From Zoogloeaceae bacterium (GTDB taxonomy: Bacteria; Pseudomonadota; Gammaproteobacteria; Burkholderiales; Rhodocyclaceae), in the NCBI GenBank assembly GCA_016791005.1, contig JAEUNY010000155.1:1-38713 (forward strand): a stretch of 38,713 nucleotides of DNA, given 5' to 3'. The first letter of the stretch is position 1. Each line of letters begins with the position of its first letter. Below are positions 1 through 7,964 of the stretch, piece after piece. Position numbers and translations under genes: made by a program. Under the pieces are notes generated by a model. That model was not told where the DNA came from. It saw nothing but the letters and a program-made list of their open reading frames with translations, and made no database searches.

Positions 1-300
1 GGCTCCCGCCTCAGTCTCGCCGAAGCGCGCCGCTGCGCCCCCGACAACAACGCCACCAGCCTGCAGGTGGCGGCGGGCGTCCTCGGCGCCCTGGTCTGGG
101 CCCTGGAGCACCCCTTGGCCGGTGTGGTCGAGGCGGAAGACCTGGACCACCGCCGGGTGATGGCCATCGCCGCCCCCTACCTGGGCGAACTGGGCGGGAT
201 GGACACGCCCTGGCGCCCCCCCGGAGGCGGGCCGCTGGTCTTCCCGCGCTTTCTGCTGGAGGCCGGCCGGGCGCCCTCGTCGACCGGCGCGGACGGCTAG
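1..300 (+). CDS. hss: Homospermidine synthase, C-terminal fragment
   Basis: The frame is open from base 1 to a TAG stop, giving the last 99 residues of a protein whose start lies outside the window. The fragment carries the family's end signature: an Asn-Asn-Ala-Thr-Ser-Leu-Gln-Val stretch, then VWALEHP, an acidic GVVEAEDLDHRR segment and a PYLGELGG turn. From family knowledge, homospermidine synthase is a cytoplasmic NAD-dependent enzyme that joins two putrescines, or putrescine and spermidine, to make sym-homospermidine, and is about 470-480 residues long. The fragment ends with a short Ala/Ser/Gly-rich tail. It converges on the PKD-protein gene, whose stop is only 14 bases away, so no terminator of normal size fits between them. 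The identity rests on one conserved block and would be settled by the missing upstream sequence. Confidence 0.82.
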   Translation, partial: GSRLSLAEARRCAPDNNATSLQVAAGVLGALVWALEHPLAGVVEAEDLDHRRVMAIAAPYLGELGGMDTPWRPPGGGPLVFPRFLLEAGRAPSSTGADG

Positions 301-314
301 CTCCTCCGCAGGCG

Positions 315-2147
315 TCAGCGCGTCAGAGTCAGGGTCGCCGTGGCACTGCCGCCATTGGCGCTGGCGGTAATGGGCACCGCCGTGGTGGCCCGGACCCGGG
401 AGGTGCTGATCTTGAAGCTGGCGCTGCTCGCCCCGACGGGGATCTGAACGCTGGCCGGGAGCTTGACGAGGGACGGATTGCCGCTCGCGAGTTGGACCAC
501 CACCCCGCTATTGGCCGAAACCGTCACTTTCCCCTGGGTACTGCGCCCACCGACCACGGAGCTTGACGCCAAAGTCAGCCCGGTCGGGGTCGGCGCGATG
601 ACGACCGGACTGGCGCTCACGCTGATCGGCGCGGCGGAATACACGCTCTCCCCGGCATACCAGTTCAAGGTCGCAGTGAAGGCCCCGGCCCCGTAGCTAT
701 GGACTGGGTTGGCCTCGGCCGAGGTGGCCCCATCCCCAAAAGTCCAGTAGTAAGCACCCGAGGTGCTGAAGAGATCCACCAGCTGCGAGGTGAAATTCAC
801 CGCCAGGGGAGCAGGGCCAGAGACCGGGCTCGCCTGGGCATAGACGGCGCCCATGGTGTCGAGGATCCCCGTCTGGCGGAAATGGGTCAGACGCAGGGGC
901 GACTCGCCCACCACATACACCGCGTTGTCGCTGCCCAATGCAACCCCCACGCCCCGCACGCTGGAGAACGTGGCGTTGGCCCACTCCTGGGCGCCGTCGG
1001 CCCGGTATTTGACCGTCACCTGGCGCAAATAGCTGAGGTTGCCGCTGGCCGGCCCAGGGCCGCCCTGACCGGTCACATAGATAGCGTTGTCGGCACCGAT
1101 GGCAATGGCGCCGGGGGTCTCGTCGTTATAGCCATGGAGGTCGTAACCCCGGCTCCACAGCACGTTCCCGGCCGGGTCGAGTTTGGTGGTGACCCAGTTG
1201 AAGTAGCCGCCCCCCGGATTGATCATGCCGGTCACCACCGGATTCCCCAGCCCGTCGAGGGCGAGGCGCTGACCATAGCGGGCTTGGGGGTAATTCTTGC
1301 GCCACAGCTCGGTGAAATCGGCGGCGTGCTTGATCACCAGCATCTGCGTCGCGCCATCGCTGGCAACGCTGCCCCCCACCGCGTAGAAGTCTCCGTTTGG
1401 GGCAACCTGGACATCCATCGCGGCGGTGACGCCAGGGACGGTCTTGGTCCACAAGGTGTTCCCGGCGGGGTCGTAGGCCGCAAACAACAGGCTTCCCACC
1501 GCGCCGCCGGTCACGATCACGTTCCCGGTGGGCGTCAGGGCCATCGCGGCAGGGGCATCCACCGACGTGTCCGAGGCGCCAAAATACCGCGTCCATTCCC
1601 GCACCCCGGCAGCGGAATAGCGGATCGTCACCAGGTCATGGGTGGTGTTGCCCGACGCATTGGTCTCCCAGGCCCGGCCGAGCACATACACGTGACCCTC
1701 GGCATCCACGAGTGCGCGGTGGGCATAGGCAAAGGCCCCCGGCAGGACGTCCTGCCAAAGGAGGTTGCCATCCGGGTCGTATTTGAGGACTACCAGGCCC
1801 GCTGGATCGTTGCTCGACCCCGCCACCAGGCGGCCCACCACAATCGCATTACCGGACCCATCGACGGCGATCCAGTTACCCTGCTCGCGGGTGCCGGGAT
1901 TATCGAATTCGCGCTGCCAGATCAGCGTGCCCGTCGGACCGTATTTCGCCACCAGAATCGTGGCGAAGGGCACCGACCCCACCACCAGAGCGTTGTTCGC
2001 TCCGTCCACTGCGACCATGTGGCCGTAAGTGCTTGGGATGCTCACGGTCCAATCGTTCAAAGCCTGGGCCCAGGCGTGCGAGGCGCCCACCAACGTCATC
2101 GCCACAGCGGCCCCCAGTGACGACCATTTTCCGATTCTCCGCGGCAT
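315..2147 (-). CDS. Secreted beta-propeller-repeat / PKD-domain protein
   Basis: This is a 610-residue exported protein of unknown function. The ATG start is preceded by a GAGGGG-type ribosome site and followed by a signal peptide (charged MPRR, hydrophobic core, probable cut after AWA at residue 27). Residues about 30-430 are repeats of the kind KYDPDGNLLW / YDPAGNTLW / KLDPAGNVLW alternating with GNAIVVG / GNVIVTG strands, as in SBBP/delta-60 beta-propeller repeats. A PKD domain follows (about 440-515, with WTFGDG). The C-terminal 90 residues look like an Ig-type strand domain (about 520-610). No enzyme motif, sorting tag or membrane anchor is visible. It is divergent from the PEP-CTERM gene across a 268-base region. 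A surface or extracellular binding role is inferred from the fold only. Confidence 0.8.
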   Translation of the reverse strand: MPRRIGKWSSLGAAVAMTLVGASHAWAQALNDWTVSIPSTYGHMVAVDGANNALVVGSVPFATILVAKYGPTGTLIWQREFDNPGTREQGNWIAVDGSGNAIVVGRLVAGSSNDPAGLVVLKYDPDGNLLWQDVLPGAFAYAHRALVDAEGHVYVLGRAWETNASGNTTHDLVTIRYSAAGVREWTRYFGASDTSVDAPAAMALTPTGNVIVTGGAVGSLLFAAYDPAGNTLWTKTVPGVTAAMDVQVAPNGDFYAVGGSVASDGATQMLVIKHAADFTELWRKNYPQARYGQRLALDGLGNPVVTGMINPGGGYFNWVTTKLDPAGNVLWSRGYDLHGYNDETPGAIAIGADNAIYVTGQGGPGPASGNLSYLRQVTVKYRADGAQEWANATFSSVRGVGVALGSDNAVYVVGESPLRLTHFRQTGILDTMGAVYAQASPVSGPAPLAVNFTSQLVDLFSTSGAYYWTFGDGATSAEANPVHSYGAGAFTATLNWYAGESVYSAAPISVSASPVVIAPTPTGLTLASSSVVGGRSTQGKVTVSANSGVVVQLASGNPSLVKLPASVQIPVGASSASFKISTSRVRATTAVPITASANGGSATATLTLTR

Positions 2148-2193
2148 CTTCCACCCCTCGCTTTTTGTTGACGATCACAAGTCGCCGAGCGTC

Positions 2194-2205
2194 CAGAATA
2201 TTCTG
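2194..2205. promoter_or_regulatory. 12-bp perfect palindrome between divergent secreted-protein genes
   Basis: The bases cagaatattctg form a perfect two-fold palindrome 47 bases before the start of the propeller/PKD gene, inside the 268-base divergent region (2148-2415). It sits in an A/T-richer patch than its surroundings. It could be an operator for a dimeric repressor or activator, or chance. I found no convincing -35/-10 pair on either side and no second copy in the region. Confidence 0.3.
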
Positions 2206-2415
2206 TTTTGGTAATAGTCCGGATGGCGGCATTTGTCTCCAAATGTCTTGAATTTCTTGACTTTGGGAACGCGGGGAGGAGGCACTGAAGGTGAATTGTG
2301 CGGGCCAAAGTCGCCGCTCCCGGTGCCCACTCGCGTACTGCACCGAGATTCCGCCTTGAAGAAGTATGTCACCCGTGGTTTGATCCTCACCGCATACCCC
2401 AGAGAGGCTCACACC

Positions 2416-2955
2416 ATGAAAACGACCCAGCTCCTCCTTGCCGCCGCGGGCATCGTTACCGCCGCGGCGGCCCACGCCGACACGATCACCGACATCGTGA
2501 ACAGCGGACCTGCTTTTGGCGGCTACTACTACAGCGACACCACCCTGGAATGGAGCCATGCGCCCATCCTGGATTCCTTCCAGAGCGCCACCCTCACCAT
2601 CGATGCCCTGGACGTCGAGTTCGATGCCGTCCCCCCGGAACAGGATCGCGTATCCGTCTTTGATGACGATCTGGGATGGATCGTACTGGGATATCTCAAC
2701 GGTCCGCCGTCGGGAAGCAGCACGGTCTTCGATCTGTCGTCCAGCCTTTTTGACGACATCGCCACCGGCCTCATGGTGAAGATCGATATCAACGTGGGCA
2801 CCACGGCGGTGGACTACGCGATGACCCTGAACCGCTCCACCCTCACGGTGAGCAACCCCGACACCCCGCCCTCCATCCCCGAGCCCGGCACGCTGGCCCT
2901 TGCTGGCCTGGGCCTGGGTGCCCTGGCCCTGGGGCGCCGCCGCCAAGGGACCTGA
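2416..2955 (+). CDS. PEP-CTERM sorting-domain exported protein
   Basis: This 179-residue protein begins at the ATG at 2416, chosen because AGAGAGG lies 8-9 bases upstream and a classic signal peptide follows (MKTTQLLL, hydrophobic core, cut after AHA). The frame is open further upstream but without a signal peptide. The middle is Asp- and Ser-rich with alternating strands, and no known domain was recognised. The end is a textbook PEP-CTERM tag: IPEPGTLAL, a Gly/Ala/Leu transmembrane helix, then the basic cluster GRRRQGT. By family knowledge, this tag is processed by the exosortase EpsH/XrtA system in biofilm- or exopolysaccharide-forming Gram-negative bacteria. No exosortase gene lies in the window. 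The gene converges on the TIR gene with only 9 bases between stops. Confidence 0.88.
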   Translation: MKTTQLLLAAAGIVTAAAAHADTITDIVNSGPAFGGYYYSDTTLEWSHAPILDSFQSATLTIDALDVEFDAVPPEQDRVSVFDDDLGWIVLGYLNGPPSGSSTVFDLSSSLFDDIATGLMVKIDINVGTTAVDYAMTLNRSTLTVSNPDTPPSIPEPGTLALAGLGLGALALGRRRQGT

Positions 2956-2964
2956 TCGGCCGCC

Positions 2965-3594
2965 TCAGTCCCGCCCGCCTCGGCGGGACCGCCAGGCCCA
3001 GGCCCCTTCTCCCGCCCCATAGGCCAGGAGCAGCCCCCCCAGGATGAGGCGCCCTTCACCAATGCTGGCCTCAGGCAAGGCGAAGCGGACCGCCAGGACG
3101 GACAGCGCCAGCGCCGCCCCGGCGCGCACGGCCAGCAACGCCCAACGGTAGGGGCGTCCCAAGGCCGCCACCAGGCGATCCACATCCGCCTCCCAGGCCT
3201 CGTCGCGCAGACGGAAGACCTGGCGACGGGCCAGGGCCGCCAGATCCGGTGGCAAATCCTCGGCACGCGGCACCGCCGCCTCCCGCAACAAAACGGGGAT
3301 CACCCGCACCGGCCGCCCTAGGGCGGCGGCCACCTCCATGTGGACGAAATCCTTTTCCGATTCCGCCGCACGCCGCTGCACCTCTGCGACCCACCCGGGG
3401 CCGATCAGCACCAGCGCCTGCCGACACTGGCCCAGGGCCTCGGCCAAGGCCGTCTCGAAATCGTCGCCTGGATGGATCGCCGCGAGATCCCGGAACACCG
3501 CGCCCTTGCCCAGGCGCTGTTGCAGAGCGTCAGCCAGGCGGCCGGCCTCGGGCCCGGTGTCGCCCCGCCGATAACTGATGAAGACCCGCGTCAC
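2965..3594 (-). CDS. TIR-domain protein with C-terminal membrane helices
   Basis: This 209-residue protein starts at GTG (3594). Residues 1-145 form a bacterial TIR domain: VFISYRRGD at the first strand, a GDDFETAL helix, LVLIGPGW in the second strand, and MEVAAALGR, where Glu87 sits at the position of the catalytic glutamate of NAD-cleaving TIRs. A Trp/Arg-rich stretch then leads to two hydrophobic helices (about 152-172 and 182-200) and a basic tail, so the TIR part is probably anchored to the inner membrane facing the cytoplasm. The gene is the last of a minus-strand run, 39 bases after the secreted coiled-coil gene, and very likely shares its transcript. Whether it cleaves NAD or only scaffolds is not visible; the retained Glu favours an active enzyme. 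Confidence 0.8.
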   Translation of the reverse strand: MTRVFISYRRGDTGPEAGRLADALQQRLGKGAVFRDLAAIHPGDDFETALAEALGQCRQALVLIGPGWVAEVQRRAAESEKDFVHMEVAAALGRPVRVIPVLLREAAVPRAEDLPPDLAALARRQVFRLRDEAWEADVDRLVAALGRPYRWALLAVRAGAALALSVLAVRFALPEASIGEGRLILGGLLLAYGAGEGAWAWRSRRGGRD

Positions 3595-3633
3595 GCCGGG
3601 CCGGCTCGGGACGTCACAGGATGGCTCACGCCC

Positions 3634-5268
3634 TCATTCGCCATTGAGCGCGTCCCAGATCCCGGCCTTCACCAAATGGAAATGGGCATCGCGGCGGGGA
3701 TGCTCCACCAGCGATGCCCGGGCGTTCGCGGACGGCTTGGCGAACTCGTAGACCAGGGCGTCCGCCCGGGTGTTGGCCGTGAAGGGCACCACCGCCAGGG
3801 CCTGGGGCAGCCGGTTGGCGCCACAGTCGAACAAGGCGTCAAAGCGCCCCTCGCCGCGATCCGCGCCGCCGCGCTCCCGGGCCTCGTCGGAAACCACCAG
3901 CGCGATCACCCGGTACTGACCCGGTGGCGCACGGAACAGGGCCTGGATGAACTCCATCAGCCCCAGCTCGCCCACCCGAGGCGGCTCCCGGCTCCAGCGG
4001 GCGGGGCTGGGGGCGCCATCCGGGCGAAACTGCTCCATTCGCGTCACCAGCGCGAACCCCTGGGTGCCCACCGCGAGAAAGCTGTACTCGTAGCGTGCCT
4101 CGTCCAGGGCGGCGACCATTCGCCGCGCCACGTCGCCCAGGGTCGTCGCCCCCGAGTCCGCCCGGAGCAGGCGGTGAGGAATCTTTTCCTCCGAAGAGGG
4201 CGGACCGGGATCGAACACCGGCAAGCCGTGGATACGGGCCGTGGGCAGACCCGGCGGATCGTCGGGACAGGCTTTTCCGGGTGGCTGGCCTTCGTTGGCG
4301 GCCCAATCGCCGCTCGGCAAAGGTCCGCTGGCGGCCGCAGCCGGGGCAGGATCGACCCGAGGCATTTCCCCCACAACGAGCGGGTCGTCGGCGGGACGGG
4401 GTTTGACCTGACCCGATGTTCCCGTGACGGGTTTCGCCGGCTTGGCGGGTTTGGCAGGGGGCGCAGGCGGGTCGGCCCGCCCCGGCGCGTCGGGATCGAC
4501 TGCCCACCCGCGGCGCGCGACTGGCGCCAAATCGCTCTCGTCCAAGCGGCCCATCCCTGACACCACCGCCGCCTGGGCAAGGCGCACCTCCCGCTCAGCA
4601 GCAGCCAAATCCCCTTGGGCGCGCCGAGCGGCCCGGTGCGCCGCCAGGAGGCTTTCAAGGCTCGTCCGGCCAACGGCGAAGCGGCGCTCGTCCGCCTTCA
4701 CCACCTCAACCAGTGCCTGGACACGGGTCTGCTGGAGGCCCACCACAGTACGCGCACGCTGGGCCCGCCCCCAGGCAATCTGCGCTTCGGCACGATCGGC
4801 ATCGGCCACTGCGGCCAGGAATCCTGTCTCCTCCTGGGGCCAGCGCTCGGCCCAGGGCAGTGCCTTTGCGGCCGTATCGAAGGCGGCGCCGAAGCGAGCC
4901 AAATAACGTAGGCGTCCCGCCTGGAGGGCGGCCGCAGCCGCCTGCCCGCCGATCTGGGCTTCCGCCAGGGCGGCTGTGGCAATATCAACCTCCACCTGGC
5001 TCAGGGAACCGCTCTGCACCGCCATCAGAATCTGCTGCCGAAGGGTTCGCAGAGCGCCCTCGAGTTCCTGGGCTAGGCGGAACTCCTTTTCTAGCTGCAC
5101 GAGATAGGTCTGATCGCCCAGCTTGTCGAGGAGCAAGCGGTTGGCATAGGCGCGCCGCGCCTCCACCTGGACGGGATCCAGAGGCGCGGCCCCCTCCTGG
5201 GCCGACGCGATCCCCACGCTTGCCAGCCCTGCCGCCATGCACAGCGCCCATCGGACAATCTTCGTCAC
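3634..5268 (-). CDS. Secreted TolC-like coiled-coil protein with novel C-terminal domain
   Basis: The open frame extends to 5790, but I place the start at the GTG at 5268. A GGGGAG ribosome site lies just upstream and a good signal peptide begins there (MTKIVRWAL, cut after ASA at residue 23). The 544-residue product has three parts. Residues 30-235 are long Ala/Gln/Glu/Arg-rich helices resembling one half of a TolC-type helical repeat. A Pro/Lys/Ala-rich linker spans about 240-350. Residues about 355-544 form a globular domain I do not recognise, with conserved-looking ARYEYSFLAVGTQGFALVTRME and a FDCGANRLPQALAVVPFT core. It lies between a fructokinase gene (83 bases upstream) and the TIR gene (39 bases downstream). 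A periplasmic role next to a membrane TIR protein is inferred from gene order. TolC relationship is tentative because only one repeat and no clear barrel strands are seen. Confidence 0.65.
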   Translation of the reverse strand: MTKIVRWALCMAAGLASVGIASAQEGAAPLDPVQVEARRAYANRLLLDKLGDQTYLVQLEKEFRLAQELEGALRTLRQQILMAVQSGSLSQVEVDIATAALAEAQIGGQAAAAALQAGRLRYLARFGAAFDTAAKALPWAERWPQEETGFLAAVADADRAEAQIAWGRAQRARTVVGLQQTRVQALVEVVKADERRFAVGRTSLESLLAAHRAARRAQGDLAAAEREVRLAQAAVVSGMGRLDESDLAPVARRGWAVDPDAPGRADPPAPPAKPAKPAKPVTGTSGQVKPRPADDPLVVGEMPRVDPAPAAAASGPLPSGDWAANEGQPPGKACPDDPPGLPTARIHGLPVFDPGPPSSEEKIPHRLLRADSGATTLGDVARRMVAALDEARYEYSFLAVGTQGFALVTRMEQFRPDGAPSPARWSREPPRVGELGLMEFIQALFRAPPGQYRVIALVVSDEARERGGADRGEGRFDALFDCGANRLPQALAVVPFTANTRADALVYEFAKPSANARASLVEHPRRDAHFHLVKAGIWDALNGE

Positions 5269-5351
5269 CGTTGATCGCTCCCCACCGTTGTTCTGCTTAA
5301 ATGGTAGCGAGCCAACCCCCAGGCGTACACCCGAAGGCCGCAGCCCGGTGC

Positions 5352-6251
5352 TCAGGCGTTGGAACCCCACAGCCAAGCCGCACCCCGCACCCCCGAACTG
5401 TCCCCATGGTGGTGACGCACCAACCGGGTATCCACTCGGTCCGAGAACACATGGGCCTGCCACAAGCGCGGCACCTCGACGTACCACCGCTCGACGTTGG
5501 AGAGGCCGCCACCGAGGACGATGACGTCGGGGTCGAGGAGATTGATGACCCCCGCCAGGGCGCGGGCGAGGCGCTCGGCATAGCGCGCAAGGGTGGCAGC
5601 GCAGGCCGGCTCCCGGGCGGCGGCCGCGGCGATGTCGTGTGCTAAGCGCTGCTGGCCGGTGTGACGTTGGTGATCCGCCGCCATCCCCGGCCCGGACAGA
5701 TAGTTTTCGATGCACCCCGACCGGCCGCAGTAGCAGGGGGGCAGGGGCAGGTCGTCCCCCGCGGGCTGGGGAAGCGGGTTGTGGCCCCATTCGCCGGCAA
5801 TGGCGTTGGCCCCAGTCAGGGCTTGGCCGCGGACGACGATGCCACCCCCCACCCCGGTGCCGAGAATCACGCCGAAGACGACCTCCGCCCCGGCCGCAGC
5901 CCCATCCACCGCCTCGGACAAGGCGAAGCAGTTGGCGTCATTGGCCATCCTCACCGGACGGCCGAAGGCCGACGCCAGATCCTCCCGCAGGGGCTGGCCG
6001 TTCAGGCAGGTGGAATTGGCGTTCTTGATCCGGCCCGTGGCCCGGGACAAGGCCCCCGGCGTGCCGACACCGACGCTGCCGCGCTGGCCGGTCGCCGTTT
6101 CGACGTCGGCGACCAGACGCGCCACCGCTGCCACAGTCGCCGGGTAGTCACCCTGCGGAGTCGCGACCCGCCGCCGGTCGAGAACCGCCCCATCCTCGGC
6201 CAGCGCGATGGCCTCGATCTTGGTCCCCCCCAGGTCGATGCCGATCCGCAT
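5352..6251 (-). CDS. mak: ROK-family fructokinase (Mak type)
   Basis: This 299-residue cytoplasmic sugar kinase of the ROK family phosphorylates fructose with ATP, and often mannose or glucose as well, feeding glycolysis. It shows DLGGTK (6-11) for phosphate binding, NDANC (104-108) with Asp105 as catalytic base, EWGHNPLP (154-161), and the ROK zinc cluster CYCGRSGC (173-180). The ending GDSSGVRGAAWLW closely matches what I recall of E. coli Mak (YajF), and length and domain order are normal. The ATG start is at the expected MRIGIDLGGTK. It follows the LOG-family gene by 14 bases, so the two are probably co-transcribed. Substrate preference within ROK kinases is hard to read from sequence, so fructose is the best guess. 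Confidence 0.86.
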   Translation of the reverse strand: MRIGIDLGGTKIEAIALAEDGAVLDRRRVATPQGDYPATVAAVARLVADVETATGQRGSVGVGTPGALSRATGRIKNANSTCLNGQPLREDLASAFGRPVRMANDANCFALSEAVDGAAAGAEVVFGVILGTGVGGGIVVRGQALTGANAIAGEWGHNPLPQPAGDDLPLPPCYCGRSGCIENYLSGPGMAADHQRHTGQQRLAHDIAAAAAREPACAATLARYAERLARALAGVINLLDPDVIVLGGGLSNVERWYVEVPRLWQAHVFSDRVDTRLVRHHHGDSSGVRGAAWLWGSNA

Positions 6252-6265
6252 GACCCGGCCCGGGG

Positions 6266-7159
6266 TTAGCGGGTCTGGCGGGCCGTAGCGTCCGGATTGT
6301 CGGTGGCGTAGGCCAGCTTGATCGCCTCCCAGGCTTCCTCGGCGGTATCAACGTAGTGAAAAAGCTCCACGTCGGCGGCGTTGATGAGGCCGTCTTCGAT
6401 AAGAACGTTGAAATCGATCAGGCGGGTCCAGAACTCCTTGCCAAACAGGAGGATCGGCCGCCGGCGGATCTTGCCCGTCTGGGCCAGGGTGAGGACCTCG
6501 AAGAGCTCGTCCAGGGTGCCGAAGCCGCCCGGGAAGCTCACCAGCGCCACCGCCCGCATGAGGAAATGCATCTTGCGGATGGCGAAGTAGTGGAACTGGA
6601 AGCACAGCTCGGGGGTGATGTAGGGATTGGGCGCCTGCTCAAAGGGCAGGTAGATGTTCATCCCCATGCTGCGGCCGCCAGCCTCGAAGGCGCCCCGATT
6701 GCCGGCCTCCATGATCCCGGGCCCGCCGCCAGTGGAGATGATCACAGGCTCGCCCAGGGCGTGGGCCTCACGGGTGACCAGCTCGCCGAAACGCCGGGCT
6801 TCCTCGTAGTAGCGGGACAATTCCACCTGGCGCTCGGCGCGCTTGATCGCCGCCGCGTCGCCCCCCTGGCGGACCTCGGCCAGGCGCTCCGCGGCGATGT
6901 CGCCGGGCAACAGGCGCGCACTGCCAAAAACCACGATGGTGGACTCGACCCCCTGGTCCTGCTGAATCAACTCCGGCTTCATCAGCTCGAGCTGGACCCG
7001 CACCGGACGCAGTTCCTCCCGCAGCAGGAAGGCGTTGTCGGCAAAGGCCATGCGGTAGGCGCTCTCCGGCCCTTCGTAGCGGTGGATCGGTTGCTGGGCG
7101 ACGGCTTCGTCATGGGCAGAAGGAAAATTGCGCGCCTTGAGCATGCTGGTCGAATCCAT
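6266..7159 (-). CDS. LOG-family protein (Rossmann-fold, cytokinin-activating-like)
   Basis: This 297-residue cytoplasmic protein is of the LOG / 'lysine decarboxylase-like' family. The diagnostic motifs are GGGPGIMEAGNRGA (144-157) and PGGFGTLDE (210-218), which form the nucleotide and active site of nucleoside-5'-monophosphate phosphoribohydrolases. In plants and some bacteria these enzymes release the base from cytokinin riboside monophosphates or from AMP. The protein has about 70 extra N-terminal residues and a long C-terminal helix region compared with minimal 190-residue LOG proteins, so it belongs to the longer bacterial subgroup whose substrate is less certain. It should not be annotated as a lysine decarboxylase. 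It sits 14 bases before mak and 67 bases after the glycosylase gene. Confidence 0.85.
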   Translation of the reverse strand: MDSTSMLKARNFPSAHDEAVAQQPIHRYEGPESAYRMAFADNAFLLREELRPVRVQLELMKPELIQQDQGVESTIVVFGSARLLPGDIAAERLAEVRQGGDAAAIKRAERQVELSRYYEEARRFGELVTREAHALGEPVIISTGGGPGIMEAGNRGAFEAGGRSMGMNIYLPFEQAPNPYITPELCFQFHYFAIRKMHFLMRAVALVSFPGGFGTLDELFEVLTLAQTGKIRRRPILLFGKEFWTRLIDFNVLIEDGLINAADVELFHYVDTAEEAWEAIKLAYATDNPDATARQTR

Positions 7160-7199
7160 GGCTGTTCTCGTTAGGGTAGGCAGGTGAGGAGGGGATCAT

Positions 7200-7226
7200 A
7201 GCCCCAATGGCGCGCCGGCTGGGGCT
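7200..7226 (-). other. Hairpin directly after the SMUG1 stop codon
   Basis: On the minus strand a six-base stem AGCCCC/GGGGCT encloses the palindrome GGCGCGCC, beginning at the base after the uracil-DNA glycosylase stop. No U-run follows, so it is not a standard intrinsic terminator. It may slow RNA decay or partly separate the ampG-ACP-SMUG1 group from the LOG-mak group. Confidence 0.35.
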
Positions 7227-7964
7227 TCACCATACGCCGAGGGCCTCCAGCTGGCGGGTGGCGGCCCCATCCCAACCCCGGTTGGCCGCCGGGCTGGCGG
7301 GGCTGGGATGGAGGATCCGCCCGATGCGGACGGGCCGGTTCCCGATGACGGCCTGCGCGCGCTGCTCCGCCCAGGCGCCGATCCCGATCAACCACTCGGG
7401 CTGGAGGGCGTCCACCAGGCGCAGCAGGTGGACATCGCAGGCGGCGAGGAGCGGCGCGGCCTCGGCCGCGGTAAGCTTGTCCGGCGTGAGGTTGCGACCG
7501 CCGTCAAAGAAGGCCAGGGGACAGTAATTGGCGACGAAATGCCCGGCAAAAAAGGCCTCCGCCGTGCCAAAGCGCTGGGAAAACAGGCCCCAAAGACGGC
7601 GACCGCTGACCTCGGAGCGCCCGCAGGCAAAGCCTTCCACCGGGCGCTTCGGGTTTTCCCACGCGGGCTTAGCCACCGGACCCGCCAGACCCAGCCAGTC
7701 CCGCACCGCGCCCACCTCGCCAAAGGGAACCCCGGTCTGCACCATGCCGAACGGCCCCGGGTTCATGCCAAGGAAGACCACGCGGCGGGTTCCGTCGCCA
7801 TAACGCCGGAGGTACTCAGCATGAACCGACCATGCGTACTCCAGGGGGTTGTAGACGTGGCTGACGGGGTCCGAAAAGGTCAGGCCGGCCAGTTCCGCGG
7901 AGAGCCGCCGGGCCGCCTCCATGAGATCGGCGGCTGGGCATGAGGAGGACACGGCGGTCATCAT
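7227..7964 (-). CDS. SMUG1-type uracil-DNA glycosylase
   Basis: This 245-residue DNA-repair enzyme of the uracil-DNA glycosylase superfamily resembles SMUG1. It would remove uracil and oxidised pyrimidines from DNA, leaving an abasic site. Visible motifs are the water-activating GMNPGPFGMVQTGVPFG block (66-82) and the C-terminal DNA-intercalating HPSPASPAANRGW (219-231), both characteristic of SMUG1 rather than Ung. ANYCPLAFF is the base-pocket strand. The start ATG (7964) overlaps the stop of the ACP-like gene in an ATGA, with a second in-frame ATG next to it, so translation is probably coupled to that gene. SMUG1-like enzymes are common in animals and patchy in bacteria. Confidence 0.88.
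   Translation of the reverse strand: MMTAVSSSCPAADLMEAARRLSAELAGLTFSDPVSHVYNPLEYAWSVHAEYLRRYGDGTRRVVFLGMNPGPFGMVQTGVPFGEVGAVRDWLGLAGPVAKPAWENPKRPVEGFACGRSEVSGRRLWGLFSQRFGTAEAFFAGHFVANYCPLAFFDGGRNLTPDKLTAAEAAPLLAACDVHLLRLVDALQPEWLIGIGAWAEQRAQAVIGNRPVRIGRILHPSPASPAANRGWDGAATRQLEALGVW

Noticed and set aside
2281..2305. A GGCAC...TTG sequence resembling a sigma-54 promoter before the PEP-CTERM gene
   Set aside because: The GG to GC spacing is wrong for sigma-54, so I do not call it.
5269..5790. The upstream extension of the coiled-coil protein frame
   Set aside because: It overlaps the fructokinase gene on the same strand in another frame; the GTG at 5268 has a ribosome site and signal peptide.
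6266..7159. Lysine decarboxylase annotation for the LOG-family protein
   Set aside because: The GGGPGxMEA and PGGxGTxxE motifs define LOG phosphoribohydrolases, and the decarboxylase name is a historical mislabel.
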